DNA of 64,000 nt from Campylobacter concisus. Its GTDB lineage: Bacteria > Campylobacterota > Campylobacteria > Campylobacterales > Campylobacteraceae. Below the pieces are notes generated by a model, which searched no databases, was not told the origin of the DNA, and was given only the letters and a program-made list of their open reading frames with translations. Position 1 is the first letter of the stretch, and the number at the start of each line of letters is the position of its first letter. The stretch spans positions 1 through 64,000 of the forward strand of contig NZ_PIRM01000003.1 of the NCBI RefSeq assembly GCF_003049735.1, given 5' to 3'. A program made the translations under genes and the position numbers. Positions 45,235 to 55,949 of the stretch are shown here, in pieces.

Positions 45235-46587
45235 ATGAAGAAGATTATATTTACAGCTTTAGCTATCTTAGTAATAGCTATATCACTAATAGCAATAAAT
45301 AAAAGAACGAATAAAGGAAATTTAATGGATAACAATAATACATATATAGTTATAGCTCCGAATGGAAATATGATCGAGATTGATAAGAAGACTAATTTAA
45401 TAGCTTCTAAAAATATCAAAAATGATAGTGCATACTTAGAGGAAAAATCCCAAATGCTTATTCAAGCTCGCTCCATCCTAGACTCATCTCCATATAAAAA
45501 CTATAAACCACTATACTATAACCCTAAACCAAATTCTTTAGGTCAAACAGACTATCTATCATTTAAGCCATGGCTAGATATTAGTTATAAACCAAGCTCA
45601 ACTAAACTATCTCCTTGGACTAAATCAGAAAAAGCTTACTATGAAAGCTTAAAAGATAAGAGAGATAGATATATCTATCTAGTAAAAAGAAGTAATCTAA
45701 AATGTACTATGATAGATATTCCTGAAGATGCAATAGCTAGAGTAGATAGTAAAGGCAAACTAACCAAACCAGAATATGCTGAAATTTATGATGAAGTAAA
45801 TGCTCACAAAGGCACATTAAAATCAATGCTCTTTTCTGCAGAGTGGGGAATATGTGCTGGGATACTTGGAGATCCTATGGGATTTTCACATGGAAATGAA
45901 GCAGGCTTTAAAGCAAGAGATTATCAAAGAATTTTCTTAGCAGCTCAATTAGGAGTAGTAAAAGCTTTAGATTTTTTAGGTGATCTATTTGAATACACTA
46001 CTTATGATATAGGTCTAAACAAAAATTTACAAATGGCTAAAGAATTTAGAAAACTATTTACTAATCCTCCGCTAGATGAATATGGTATGATGCCTTATCT
46101 TGATGAAATAGTGGGAAGCTATTTCGTGATGGATTTTAATAGGGATAATTTAGTGGTTATACCAGATGGAGGCTTCTATGCTGGGCTTAGAGAACTTGTA
46201 GAAGATAAAGGTAAACTACTAGACCCTAGAGACCTAGATGCTAATGAGACTACAAGAAATGAATTTGATAACTTTATAAAGAAAGTTCTAGATGACAATA
46301 AAGAGGATTTTAAAGGTGGGTTTCCTGCAGAGTGGGATGAAAGAAGACTATCTCTTTACATCGACTCCACCATCCTAGAAGCCAAAATAATGTCCCTAAC
46401 TCCACCTGAGGGCTATCCTAATGCACCATACTACAACACACCTGAAGAGCTAACAAGACTATATGAAGCAGGTAAATTAGACAAAAAGCTAAATCCTTTA
46501 ATACCAGTAATGTATAGAGAAAGCTTTCCTGAAGATCTTAGGCAAAAGATACTAAGCTATGCAAAAGAGCATAATATAAAGGATTAA
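45235..46587 (+). CDS. Membrane-anchored protein of unknown function in the effector island
   Basis: A 450-residue protein with one N-terminal hydrophobic helix (MKKIIFTALAILVIAISLIAI) and a periplasmic or secreted remainder. A short segment IVIAPNGNMIE near residue 39 is echoed in the remnant that follows the gene. The centre has AEWGICAGILGDPMGFSHGNEAG and a Tyr- and Asp-rich C-terminal half. I recognise no family. It is the third large gene of the operon and starts 3 bp after the 1267-residue gene. Confidence 0.65.
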   Translation: MKKIIFTALAILVIAISLIAINKRTNKGNLMDNNNTYIVIAPNGNMIEIDKKTNLIASKNIKNDSAYLEEKSQMLIQARSILDSSPYKNYKPLYYNPKPNSLGQTDYLSFKPWLDISYKPSSTKLSPWTKSEKAYYESLKDKRDRYIYLVKRSNLKCTMIDIPEDAIARVDSKGKLTKPEYAEIYDEVNAHKGTLKSMLFSAEWGICAGILGDPMGFSHGNEAGFKARDYQRIFLAAQLGVVKALDFLGDLFEYTTYDIGLNKNLQMAKEFRKLFTNPPLDEYGMMPYLDEIVGSYFVMDFNRDNLVVIPDGGFYAGLRELVEDKGKLLDPRDLDANETTRNEFDNFIKKVLDDNKEDFKGGFPAEWDERRLSLYIDSTILEAKIMSLTPPEGYPNAPYYNTPEELTRLYEAGKLDKKLNPLIPVMYRESFPEDLRQKILSYAKEHNIKD

Positions 46588-46605
46588 AGAATAAATTTAA
46601 TATCT

Positions 46606-46755
46606 ATGGCTCCAAACGGAGCCAAATTCAAAGACATAGGCATCTCTATGATGACCGGCCTAATAGAACTTTATAAAACCTCATATGAAAAACTAGAAGA
46701 AAACTACAACGAAATAATGTATGTAGGCAATATGTTTGTCACACTATTAACTTAA
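46606..46755 (+). pseudogene. Chimeric remnant: start like the 450-aa gene, end a copy of part of the 1267-aa gene
   Basis: A 49-codon frame starting MAPNGAKFK. The APNG start resembles the IVIAPNG segment near 45355. From 46630 to 46719 it matches 44383-44472 of the large gene at 85 of 90 bases and in the same reading frame. It then runs into unrelated sequence and a TAA at 46753. No obvious ribosome binding site precedes it. It looks like debris of an earlier duplicated module rather than a working gene. Confidence 0.7.
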
Positions 46756-48169
<1,414 letters not shown>

Positions 48170-48187
48170 AATTTAAAGGAAAATAAC

Positions 48188-49180
48188 ATGGCAAAGAATA
48201 ATTTGATCGGAGGCTCTATCTGGGATGAGTATTCTAAGGTAGTGCAAGATAGGATGAATAATCCTAAATTTATGGGAGAGATAACCGAAGAAGATGCTAA
48301 AAAGGCAAACGCAAAGCTTATTGTGGCTGACTTTGGTGCAGAAAGCTGCGGTGATGCGGTTAGGCTATACTGGCTTGTTGATGAAAAGACAGACAAAATA
48401 ATAGATGCTAAATTTAAAAGCTTTGGCTGTGGCACAGCGATAGCTAGTTCTGATACGATGGCTGAGCTTTGTATCGGAAAAACAGTCGATGAAGCTGTCA
48501 AGATCACAAACCTTGATGTAGAAAAAGCTATGCGCGACAATCCAGATACGCCAGCAGTCCCACCTCAAAAGATGCACTGCTCTGTTATGGCGTATGACGT
48601 TATAAAAGCAGCTGCGGCAAGCTATAAGGGCATAGACCCAGAGCATTTTGAAGATGAGATCATCGTTTGCGAGTGCGCTAGGGTAAGCCTTGGTACGATT
48701 AAAGAAGTGATAAGACTAAATGACCTTCACACGGTTGAAGAGATCACGCAGTACACCAAAGCTGGTGCATTTTGCAAGTCTTGCGTAAAGCCTGGTGGCC
48801 ATGAAAAAAGAGAATATTATTTGGTGGATATTTTGCGTGATACTAGGGCTGAGATGGAGCGTGAGAAGATCGAAGCTCAGGCAAATGCCCAAGCAAATCA
48901 CACTTTAGGCGACATTAGCTTTGAAAATATGACGATGGTAGGGCAGTTAAAAGCGGTAGAGTCTGTCATAGATAAAGAAATTCGCCCAATGCTCGAGATG
49001 GATGGTGGAAATCTAGAAATTTTAGATATTAGAAATGATAACGGCGAAAATACTGATATTTACATACGCTATCTTGGTGCTTGCTCAGGCTGTGCAAGTG
49101 GCTCAACTGGCACTCTTTACGCGATTGAAAATGTCTTGCAAGAGAGCTTAAGCCCAAAAATTAGGGTTATGCCTATTTGA
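48188..49180 (+). CDS. nifU: NifU Fe-S scaffold, three-domain form
   Basis: A 330-residue scaffold. Residues 1-140 are the IscU-like domain (cysteines in AESCGDA, SFGCGTAIASSD and KMHCSVM). About 155-205 is the BFD-like [2Fe-2S] domain (IIVCECARVSLGT then FCKSC). The end (about 255-330) is an Nfu domain with the LGACSGCASGSTGTL motif. All three domains are intact. It works with NifS just upstream to build and deliver clusters. An AAAGGA ribosome binding site precedes the ATG. Confidence 0.95.
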   Translation: MAKNNLIGGSIWDEYSKVVQDRMNNPKFMGEITEEDAKKANAKLIVADFGAESCGDAVRLYWLVDEKTDKIIDAKFKSFGCGTAIASSDTMAELCIGKTVDEAVKITNLDVEKAMRDNPDTPAVPPQKMHCSVMAYDVIKAAAASYKGIDPEHFEDEIIVCECARVSLGTIKEVIRLNDLHTVEEITQYTKAGAFCKSCVKPGGHEKREYYLVDILRDTRAEMEREKIEAQANAQANHTLGDISFENMTMVGQLKAVESVIDKEIRPMLEMDGGNLEILDIRNDNGENTDIYIRYLGACSGCASGSTGTLYAIENVLQESLSPKIRVMPI

Positions 49181-49188
49181 TTTTATTG

Positions 49189-49215
49189 ACTAGCCCTTGT
49201 GGGCTAGTTTTTATT
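49189..49215 (+). terminator. Rho-independent terminator after nifU
   Basis: ACTAGCCC (49189-49196) pairs perfectly with GGGCTAGT (49201-49208) around a TTGT loop and is followed by TTTTATT. It lies in the convergent gap between nifU and miaA and overlaps the last codons of miaA. Confidence 0.9.
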
Positions 49216-50086
49216 CTCTTAAAAATTTTAAAATTTCACTTCTAATTTGATCCAAATCACCCACGAATTTTTTTTCAAACTGCGAGCGATTAAAGGTTCG
49301 CTGACGTTTTGCTAACTGAGCCGTATGCGTAGTTATGAGCTCTTCAAGCTCGTTTTGAGAAATTTCTTTATCTAAAAATTGCTTGCACTCTTTTAAACCT
49401 ATTGATTTTAGGGGTTTTGGCTCACTTTTGTATTTATCAAATAAAAATTTTGCCTCATCTATGAGCCCAGCTTCAAGCATGCCTTTTGTTCTCTTTTTGA
49501 TGCGTTTTCTAAGCTCATCTTTATCCCATAAAATTTCAAATATCGCTAGCTCTTTTATGATGCTCTCTTTAGTATTTTCTCTTAGCCAAATGCTTGGGAT
49601 TTGGTTACTAAAATTATAAATTTGATACCACTTTTCGAGGCGATAAGAGTCATTTTGACTAAATTTACTTGCAAACTCAGGATCGATTTTTATAGCTAGC
49701 TCATAAATTTCTTCATTGCTTAAATTTGGCTCACATTTTGGCACATCTGGTGCAAGTCCGCTAAGCATTGATTTTAGATAAAATCCGCTACCTCCTGTAA
49801 TGATGAGTGGGCAGTCTTGTAAGCGTGCAAAATCCTTTGCATTTTTATAAATTTCAAAAAATGCCCCAACGCTAAATTCTTCATCAGGATAAATTTCATC
49901 TACACCAAAGTGCTTTATAGTTTCAAGCTGTTCTTTATTTGGCTTTGCACTGACGATATCTATCTCTTTATAAAGTGCAAGCGAATCAAGACTTAAGATG
50001 ACGCCATTAAGCTCCTTTGCAAGCTCAAATGCAAGATCGCTTTTGCCGCTTGCTGTGGTGCCAATTATTGCAAATTCTTTAAACAA
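49211..50086 (-). CDS. miaA: tRNA dimethylallyltransferase
   Basis: A 291-residue enzyme that adds a dimethylallyl group to A37 of tRNAs reading codons that start with U. The P-loop is [14 protein letters not shown], followed by the substrate-binding [19 protein letters not shown] region and [11 protein letters not shown]. The [16 protein letters not shown] and [13 protein letters not shown] motifs are present, as is the C-terminal [11 protein letters not shown]. It follows the FAD oxidoreductase by 2 bp. Confidence 0.93.
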   Translation of the reverse strand: MFKEFAIIGTTASGKSDLAFELAKELNGVILSLDSLALYKEIDIVSAKPNKEQLETIKHFGVDEIYPDEEFSVGAFFEIYKNAKDFARLQDCPLIITGGSGFYLKSMLSGLAPDVPKCEPNLSNEEIYELAIKIDPEFASKFSQNDSYRLEKWYQIYNFSNQIPSIWLRENTKESIIKELAIFEILWDKDELRKRIKKRTKGMLEAGLIDEAKFLFDKYKSEPKPLKSIGLKECKQFLDKEISQNELEELITTHTAQLAKRQRTFNRSQFEKKFVGDLDQIRSEILKFLRE

Positions 50087-50088
50087 GT

Positions 50089-51303
50089 CTAGCCCTCGTA
50101 AAACGAGCTAAAGAGTAAAATTTCATCATTTTTCTCGTTGTTTTTACCATCTTTTATAAGACTTGCCAAAACACCGGCAAAATACGGAGCAAAGCTAAGT
50201 TCATTTAGTCCATAAGCTTGGTTGTAGATCAAGTTGCTATATATGTTATCGCGTCCAAGAGCTGGCTTATCGTTTGAGCTAAGAAGCACGTAGTTTGCTC
50301 TAAAGCTAGGCTCTTTTAGCTCGCTTATGCCAAGATGTATCTTTAGCTCATTTAAAAATGCATTAATCTTTTCAGTTTTAACAAGCGTATCGATAGCGCC
50401 GACTTGTAAATTTGTAATAATCGTAACGCCATTTTTAGTTGGATAAATTTTGGCAAATAGATCATTTAAAATGATTGGTTTTTTAGGGATTTGTCCTTCA
50501 TTTAGGCTAAGATCAATGGTGTAAAATTTAGCCAAAATCGCATTTATGCTCGTACCTAGCTTATTTGAAAGCTCTAAATTTTTTGAAGCGATCACAAAGT
50601 TATCGGCCTCATATTCGCCGTTATTGCCGGTAGCTTTTTGCACTATTTGCCCTTGCGTTTTTAACTCATAAATTTCATCATTTATAAATTTTACCCCAAG
50701 AGAATTTAGCTCATTTATCAAAGCTTTTTTGAGCTCATTTATGTCAATACTTGCGTTTTTAACTAAATTTATAGCACCTTTTATGTTTTTATTTATTAGC
50801 CCAAAATTTGCAAGCTCTTTATCTACGCTTAAAATTTCTTGCTCGCTATGGGCAACCTTTATCTCATCAAGCTTTTTTTTAAAGCTTTCGTCATTGCTAA
50901 AAAGTAGATAAACGCCGCTCTCATCGAAATTTATCTGCGGATATTTGTTGCTTAAATCTCTTAAAATTTCAAAGCTTTTCTTACCAAATTTTGAAAACAA
51001 AATTTGCATCTTTTTGTCGTGAGCTTTGGTTGATTTAAGTGTAAAATTTGTCATCCAAGCTCTAAAATTTTCATTTAAGCAAATACTTATATCAAGCTCG
51101 CTTTTTTTGCTAACTAGCCCCATAAATGAGCTAGATATCGCTCCATCTTTTGCAAGAGCGTGTGTGCCAAAAGGCGCTAAAATTCCATTTGTAAAATCAT
51201 CTTTTTGGCTGCTAATAATTAAAATTTCTTCACCCTTTTTAGCTAATTCGTAAGCCGTAAATAACGCACTAAAACTATCTCCAATAATCGCTACTTTGCC
51301 CAT
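50089..51303 (-). CDS. FAD-dependent oxidoreductase (DAO-like)
   Basis: A 404-residue protein. It starts [31 protein letters not shown], a dinucleotide-binding fold in which the usual GxGxxG is altered to GDSFSA. The rest resembles D-amino-acid-oxidase-type flavoenzymes, with a C-terminal [19 protein letters not shown] region where FAD contacts usually lie. I use the ATG at 51303. The ORF extends upstream to 51378, but those 25 residues look non-coding. The substrate is not known. It is divergent from the ubiA-like gene. Confidence 0.75.
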   Translation of the reverse strand: MGKVAIIGDSFSALFTAYELAKKGEEILIISSQKDDFTNGILAPFGTHALAKDGAISSSFMGLVSKKSELDISICLNENFRAWMTNFTLKSTKAHDKKMQILFSKFGKKSFEILRDLSNKYPQINFDESGVYLLFSNDESFKKKLDEIKVAHSEQEILSVDKELANFGLINKNIKGAINLVKNASIDINELKKALINELNSLGVKFINDEIYELKTQGQIVQKATGNNGEYEADNFVIASKNLELSNKLGTSINAILAKFYTIDLSLNEGQIPKKPIILNDLFAKIYPTKNGVTIITNLQVGAIDTLVKTEKINAFLNELKIHLGISELKEPSFRANYVLLSSNDKPALGRDNIYSNLIYNQAYGLNELSFAPYFAGVLASLIKDGKNNEKNDEILLFSSFYEG

Positions 51304-51393
51304 AATAACCCTTTGTTTTAAATTATTCTTGTAATGATAATATAAATTCAAATTTAAAGCAAAATGGTGTAAAATCAACCATTTTTAAAGAAA

Positions 51394-52269
51394 ATGGAAA
51401 TTTATCAAATGATAGAAAAATTAAAAATTATTGCTGAACTTATCGTTTTTAAGCATTCTGTTTTTGCTTTGCCTTTTATTTTTGTGGCGATGATAGTTGC
51501 TAGTAAGATAGAAAGTGGCTCGGCTTGGTTTGGCTTTAAACTGCTTATTTTGGGTACTTTTTGCGCTGTTAGTGCTAGAAATTTTGCTATGGCTTTTAAT
51601 AGATACAAAGATGAAGATATCGATAAGTTAAATCCGCGAACTGCGAGCCGTCCAAGCGTTGATGGTCGTATCGGTAGGAGCAATATGCAGCTTTTCATTG
51701 CAGCAAATGCGTTTATTTTTATTGTATGCGCTTATTTTATAAATTCGCTCGCATTTTGGCTAAGTTTTCCTATCCTTGCCGTACTTGGCGGATATTCGCT
51801 ATTTAAACGCTTTAGCGAGCTAGCACACTTGGTGCTTGGCCTTAGCTTAGGTCTTGCTCCTATCGCTGGTGTGGTCGCAGTTAGCGCTGCTATACCGCTT
51901 TGGAGCGTATTACTTTGTCTTGGTGTGACATTTTGGGTAGCTGGATTTGACTTGCTTTACTCGCTTCAAGATATGAAATTTGATAAAGAAAACAAGCTCT
52001 TTAGCATACCAGCTATTTACGGCGACAAGGCTACGCTTTTTTTATCGGCCATTTTTCACGCTTTGGCTTTTATATTTTGGCTGCTTTTTGCTTGGGCAGC
52101 TGGGCTTGGAGCGATGGCATTTTTTGGAATTTTGGTAAGTGGCGTTATTTTATTTTTTGAGCATAGGATCGTAAGACGCGACTTTAGTAAGATAGATAGA
52201 GCATTTTTTACATTAAATGGTTATTTGGGAATTTTATTTTTTATCTTTGTTTGGATTAGCGTATTATGA
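51394..52269 (+). CDS. UbiA-family prenyltransferase, menaquinone pathway (MqnP-like)
   Basis: A 291-residue polytopic protein with eight or nine helices. Two Asp-rich motifs bind the prenyl diphosphate and Mg2+: NRYKDEDIDKLNPRTASRP and DLLYSLQDMKFDKENKLFSIP. In Campylobacter, which makes menaquinone through futalosine, this homologue is expected to prenylate the head group. The order ubiA-like, two hypotheticals, moaA matches Cj0164c-Cj0161c. A second possible start lies at 51409 (MIEKLK), and the two cannot be told apart from the weak ribosome binding sites. Confidence 0.88.
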   Translation: MEIYQMIEKLKIIAELIVFKHSVFALPFIFVAMIVASKIESGSAWFGFKLLILGTFCAVSARNFAMAFNRYKDEDIDKLNPRTASRPSVDGRIGRSNMQLFIAANAFIFIVCAYFINSLAFWLSFPILAVLGGYSLFKRFSELAHLVLGLSLGLAPIAGVVAVSAAIPLWSVLLCLGVTFWVAGFDLLYSLQDMKFDKENKLFSIPAIYGDKATLFLSAIFHALAFIFWLLFAWAAGLGAMAFFGILVSGVILFFEHRIVRRDFSKIDRAFFTLNGYLGILFFIFVWISVL

Positions 52270-52787
52270 GTGAGATTAAGCTGTTTAAAGCACCTCTTGA
52301 TATGGAATTTGAGTCTGATAAAGATGGGAGCGAGAAATTTAAAAGAGAGTTTGACTCTATCTTGCCGGGCGAAGAGGACGCGCTTGGGGCTTGGCTAAAA
52401 CGAGCTAAATCACGTGGCGAAACCAAAGAGAGCGATCAAGTTTTATTAACTTTGCTGATAGAGCTTCATAGAAAAGTAGATGCTCTGAGTGATTATATTA
52501 AAAATGAACATAAGCAATATTTGCCACTAAAAGAGAGAGCGAGTATCGAAGAAATAGGCTTTACACATATAAAAATAAGCGAAGAAAAATTTATAAAAGA
52601 TGAAATTTACTACGCAAGGATTGCTATGCCTATCTTCCCAAAGAGAAATTTGAGCCTTTATTTAAGGGCTGTTAGTGAAAATTTAGCAAAGATAGAAAAT
52701 ATGCATGAAGAGGATGAAGCCGACTGGAACGCTTACGTAACAGCTAGAGAGCGTGTAATGATAAGAGAAATGAGAGCGAATTCGTAA
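52266..52787 (+). CDS. Hypothetical protein (Cj0163c position)
   Basis: A 173-residue soluble protein with no signal peptide or membrane segment. The N-terminal half is helical and charged (LIELHRKVDALSDYIKNEHKQYLPLKERASIEEIG), and the second half is mixed, with RNLSLYLRAVSENLAKIENM. It overlaps the ubiA-like gene by 4 bases (ATGA), so it is translationally coupled. It matches the position of Cj0163c. No function can be assigned. Confidence 0.7.
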   Translation: MSEIKLFKAPLDMEFESDKDGSEKFKREFDSILPGEEDALGAWLKRAKSRGETKESDQVLLTLLIELHRKVDALSDYIKNEHKQYLPLKERASIEEIGFTHIKISEEKFIKDEIYYARIAMPIFPKRNLSLYLRAVSENLAKIENMHEEDEADWNAYVTARERVMIREMRANS

Positions 52788-52796
52788 AGGAAAAAT

Positions 52797-53303
52797 ATGG
52801 AAATTTATATTTTTTTAGGCTTTGGTATCGTTTTGGCGATAATAGTAGCTTTAATGTTGATAAAAGATAGTGAGACAAATAAAAAATTTGCGAGATTTGA
52901 GCGAGCGATAGAAAGCGTTATGCAAGAAAATTTTAACCTCAAAAAGCAAATTTCAATGCTTGAAGGCGAGGCATTTAAAAATAGTGAACAATATGAGCCA
53001 CTTAAAAAACAGATAAAAGAAAATATTGATTTGCAAATAAATGAGAAAATTGTGCCAATAATTCGTGCGATTAAGAGCATCGAGCGAGTAATTGATGATT
53101 TTGCAACAGAGCAAAAAGATAGAATTGTTAGTCTTGAAGAGCGAACAAGAGATATTAATAAAATCGCACCAAGTGTCATCAATGAAGAAGAGCAAATTTT
53201 AAAAATGTTTAAAGACGGAAAAAGTGCAGCGATGATCGCAAAGGACCTTCATGTTGGAATGGGGCGAGTCGAGTTTGTGCTTAAATTTCATAAATTAGCC
53301 TAA
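52797..53303 (+). CDS. Membrane-anchored coiled-coil protein with C-terminal HTH
   Basis: A 168-residue protein with one N-terminal membrane helix (IYIFLGFGIVLAIIVALMLI), a coiled coil (about 30-125) and a C-terminal helix-turn-helix-like end (EEQILKMFKDGKSAAMIAKDLHVGMGRVEFVL). It is in the position of Cj0162c. The HTH at the end of a membrane-bound coiled coil suggests binding of DNA or another partner near the membrane, but this is inference. AAAGGA precedes the ATG. Confidence 0.7.
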   Translation: MEIYIFLGFGIVLAIIVALMLIKDSETNKKFARFERAIESVMQENFNLKKQISMLEGEAFKNSEQYEPLKKQIKENIDLQINEKIVPIIRAIKSIERVIDDFATEQKDRIVSLEERTRDINKIAPSVINEEEQILKMFKDGKSAAMIAKDLHVGMGRVEFVLKFHKLA

Positions 53304-53390
53304 ATTTATAGGCTAATTTTAAAAAGACTAATCCACTCTTAAACTACAAAAATTGGCTTAAATTTTTATTTTGATTTAAATCTTTTAACA

Positions 53391-53396
53391 TATAAT
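53391..53396 (+). promoter_or_regulatory. -10 element for moaA operon
   Basis: TATAAT preceded by a T-rich stretch, 45 bases upstream of the moaA ATG, in the 138-bp gap after the previous gene. AAGG lies close before the start. Confidence 0.5.
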
Positions 53397-53441
53397 TGAA
53401 AAAATTATAAAAAGCTCTAACCAAGCTTAAGAAGGTGCTTT

Positions 53442-54410
53442 ATGCTAATCGATAAATATGGTCGGGTTGTTGATTATTTAAGGATTTCTGTAACTCAGCG
53501 TTGCAACTTTAGGTGTAGGTATTGTATGCCTACAACGCCATTTAGCTGGACGCCAAGGGAGAATTTATTAACCTTTGAAGAGCTATTTTTATTTGTAAAA
53601 GTGGCTATCGATGAAGGTATAAAAAAGATAAGAATTACTGGTGGCGAACCGCTTGTACGTAAGGATTTGGACGTTTTTATAAAGATGATAAGTGATTATA
53701 ATCCAGACATCGATCTAGCACTTACTACAAATGGCTATATGCTTTCACACTTTGCCAAAAGGTTAAAAGACGCTGGACTAAAGCGCATAAATATGTCACT
53801 TGATACACTAAATGAGCAAAAGGCTAAATTTATCGCACAAAAAAGCGTTTTACACGAAGTTTTAGCTGGCTTTGAAGCAGCTCATGATGCTGGATTAAAG
53901 GTAAAAATAAACACTGTCGCACTAAAAGGCGTAAATGATGATGAGCTTATAAATTTGCTCGAGTTTGCTAAATTTAGAGATTCTCAGATTAGATTTATTG
54001 AGTATATGGAAAATTCACACGCTAAAGATGATCTAAAAGGGCTAAGTAGCGATGAAATTTTAAAAATTATCTCACAAAAATATAATGTTACAAAAGATGG
54101 AAAACTACCAAATGCGCCTGCATCTATTTATAGACTTGATGATGGTTATAAATTTGGGATCATTGATCCACACAAGCACGACTTTTGCGAGAGTTGCAAC
54201 CGCATCAGACTAAGTGCTGAGGGACTTTTGATACCTTGCCTTTACTTTGAAGAGGCTCTTAGCATCAAAAAAGCGGTTGAAAAAGGTGATATCGTAGCTG
54301 CAAGTGAAATTTTAAGGCAAGTACTAGCAAACAAGCCAAAAGAGAACAAATGGGCGATAGGTGCTAACAATGAAACCTCTTCGCGTGCCTTTTATCAAAC
54401 TGGTGGTTGA
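53442..54410 (+). CDS. moaA: GTP 3',8-cyclase, molybdopterin synthesis
   Basis: A 322-residue radical SAM enzyme that makes the first intermediate of molybdenum cofactor. The N-terminal cluster triad is Cys21, Cys25 and Cys28 (CNFRCRYC), the SAM site is [13 protein letters not shown], and the second cluster is in [19 protein letters not shown]. It ends [10 protein letters not shown], the normal complete end (GG tail). It is the first gene of a queuosine operon and its stop overlaps the queE start (TGATG). Confidence 0.96.
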   Translation: MLIDKYGRVVDYLRISVTQRCNFRCRYCMPTTPFSWTPRENLLTFEELFLFVKVAIDEGIKKIRITGGEPLVRKDLDVFIKMISDYNPDIDLALTTNGYMLSHFAKRLKDAGLKRINMSLDTLNEQKAKFIAQKSVLHEVLAGFEAAHDAGLKVKINTVALKGVNDDELINLLEFAKFRDSQIRFIEYMENSHAKDDLKGLSSDEILKIISQKYNVTKDGKLPNAPASIYRLDDGYKFGIIDPHKHDFCESCNRIRLSAEGLLIPCLYFEEALSIKKAVEKGDIVAASEILRQVLANKPKENKWAIGANNETSSRAFYQTGG

Positions 54411-55165
54411 TGAGCAAAGAGCTAGAGCTAGTTGAAGCGTTTTTAAGTATTCAAGGCGAGGGAGCTTACCAAGGCAGACTCGCCATATTTTTACGCTTTT
54501 TAGGCTGCAACTTAAACTGCTCTGGCTTTGGCGTGCAAACAAAATCTTTAAAAACTGGCGAAAGCTTACTAGGATGTGATAGCATAAGGGCTGTTTTTAA
54601 AGGGCATTTTAATTATAAAATTTACAGTGTAGATGAAATTTTAGGCATAGTTGACAACCTATGCAAAGGCTTAATGCAAAAACCGATCATTGTTTTAACC
54701 GGTGGCGAGCCGCTCATCTGGCATGAAAATGAAAATTTTATAAATTTGGTAAAGAAATTGCTTGAAGATTATGAAGTGCATTTTGAAACGAATGGCACTA
54801 TCTTAATTAATTTTGCTAAATATGAAATTTATAAAAAATGCCACTTTGCACTTGGTGTAAAGCTAGTAAATAGCGGAGTTAGTGAGCAAAAACGCATAAA
54901 TTTAGATGCTATTTTGGCTATTAAAAATAATGCAAGAAGCAGCTTTTTAAAATTTGTCCTCTCGCACTTTGACAAAAGCGAGTTGGACGAGATTATAAAT
55001 ATAAAAAATCAAGTTGATTTACCAGTTTGGTGTATGGCAATAGGAGCAAATAGAGCTGAGCTAAACGAAAATGCTTTAAAAACAGCAGAATTTGCCATAA
55101 AGCATGGATTTAATTATTCAGAGCGTATCCACATCAGGCTTTGGGGCGATAAAGAAGGTGTTTGA
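54410..55165 (+). CDS. queE: 7-carboxy-7-deazaguanine synthase, atypical Cys motif
   Basis: A 251-residue radical SAM enzyme of the queuosine/7-deazaguanine pathway. The N-terminus (VEAFLSIQGEGAYQGRLAIFLRF) and TGGEPLIWHE identify QueE. The cluster cysteines are Cys33, Cys37 and Cys56, spaced CX3CX18C instead of CX3CX2C: an insert of about 16 residues (GFGVQTKSLKTGES) lies before the final GCDS, which takes the place of the usual WCDT. The start overlaps the moaA stop, and queD follows with a shared base. Confidence 0.9.
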   Translation: MSKELELVEAFLSIQGEGAYQGRLAIFLRFLGCNLNCSGFGVQTKSLKTGESLLGCDSIRAVFKGHFNYKIYSVDEILGIVDNLCKGLMQKPIIVLTGGEPLIWHENENFINLVKKLLEDYEVHFETNGTILINFAKYEIYKKCHFALGVKLVNSGVSEQKRINLDAILAIKNNARSSFLKFVLSHFDKSELDEIINIKNQVDLPVWCMAIGANRAELNENALKTAEFAIKHGFNYSERIHIRLWGDKEGV

Positions 55166-55746
55166 TGATTATTAGAAAGCTTTTTAGATTTGAAAATGCA
55201 CATATTGTGAGATTTTGTAGCTCAAAGCGTTGTAGGACTAGCATCCACGGGCACAGCTATGTGGCTGAAATTTTACTTAGCTCAAATTTTCTTGATAATG
55301 CCGGCATGGTTTATGATTTTGGCTTAATGAAACAAAATATAAAAACGATCATTGATAGTTTTGATCACGCTACGACAATATTTTCAGGCGATAATGATGA
55401 ATATAAAAATGATCTAAAAAAGCACTCGGCAAGATGGATCGAGATCCCGCTAAATCCAAGTGCAGAGCAGTTTTGTCGTATATTTTTTGTTATGATAGAG
55501 CGGCTGCTTGAACTTAGCGTGATGAATAACGGTGAGCGTGAAGTGAAGCTTCATAGCATTATCGTGCATGAGACTGATACTGGCTATGCACAGTGCTTTA
55601 AAGAGGATGCCGTAAATGCGCAAATGGGCGAGATAAAGCTAGATGAGATAAAATTTTCAGATGCTATCATAGAAGAGTGGGAAGATAAAAATTTATTCGA
55701 GAAAATGAAAAATAGGTTAAAAATAGAAATTCCAAAGGACGTTTGA
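55165..55746 (+). CDS. queD: 6-carboxytetrahydropterin synthase
   Basis: A 193-residue QueD/PTPS enzyme converting dihydroneopterin triphosphate for queuosine synthesis. The zinc histidines are in FENAHIVRF and in SIHGHSYVAE, the catalytic cysteine lies in SSKRCRTSIHGH, and ETDTGYAQC carries a late catalytic glutamate. The start at 55165 shares the queE stop (TGATG). It is a little longer than the usual 120-140 residues because of the C-terminal extension. Confidence 0.92.
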   Translation: MIIRKLFRFENAHIVRFCSSKRCRTSIHGHSYVAEILLSSNFLDNAGMVYDFGLMKQNIKTIIDSFDHATTIFSGDNDEYKNDLKKHSARWIEIPLNPSAEQFCRIFFVMIERLLELSVMNNGEREVKLHSIIVHETDTGYAQCFKEDAVNAQMGEIKLDEIKFSDAIIEEWEDKNLFEKMKNRLKIEIPKDV

Positions 55747-55949
55747 TGAAAAAAATTATAACTTCTTTTTTATTTATAGCTGGTCTATTTGTGGGTTGTG
55801 GAGATAAAGATGAGGCTAAAAATGATATTAGCGAGCCAGTGCCGAGTGACGTAACCATAGCCCAACCAGACGCAAATGTCACAATCGATGAACAACTTCC
55901 GCCTGAACCAGTCGTTGAAGAGAACGAGCCTTCTAAAGATAAGAAATGA
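55746..55949 (+). CDS. Small lipoprotein
   Basis: A 67-residue lipoprotein with a signal peptide (MKKIITSFLFIAGLFVGC) and lipobox cysteine, and a mature part of about 50 residues rich in Asp, Glu and Pro ending SKDKK. It occupies the position of Cj0158c, annotated as a haem-binding lipoprotein, but no haem motif (CxxCH) is present in this one. It shares a base with the queD stop and has a 4-base overlap with the next gene. Confidence 0.7.
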   Translation: MKKIITSFLFIAGLFVGCGDKDEAKNDISEPVPSDVTIAQPDANVTIDEQLPPEPVVEENEPSKDKK

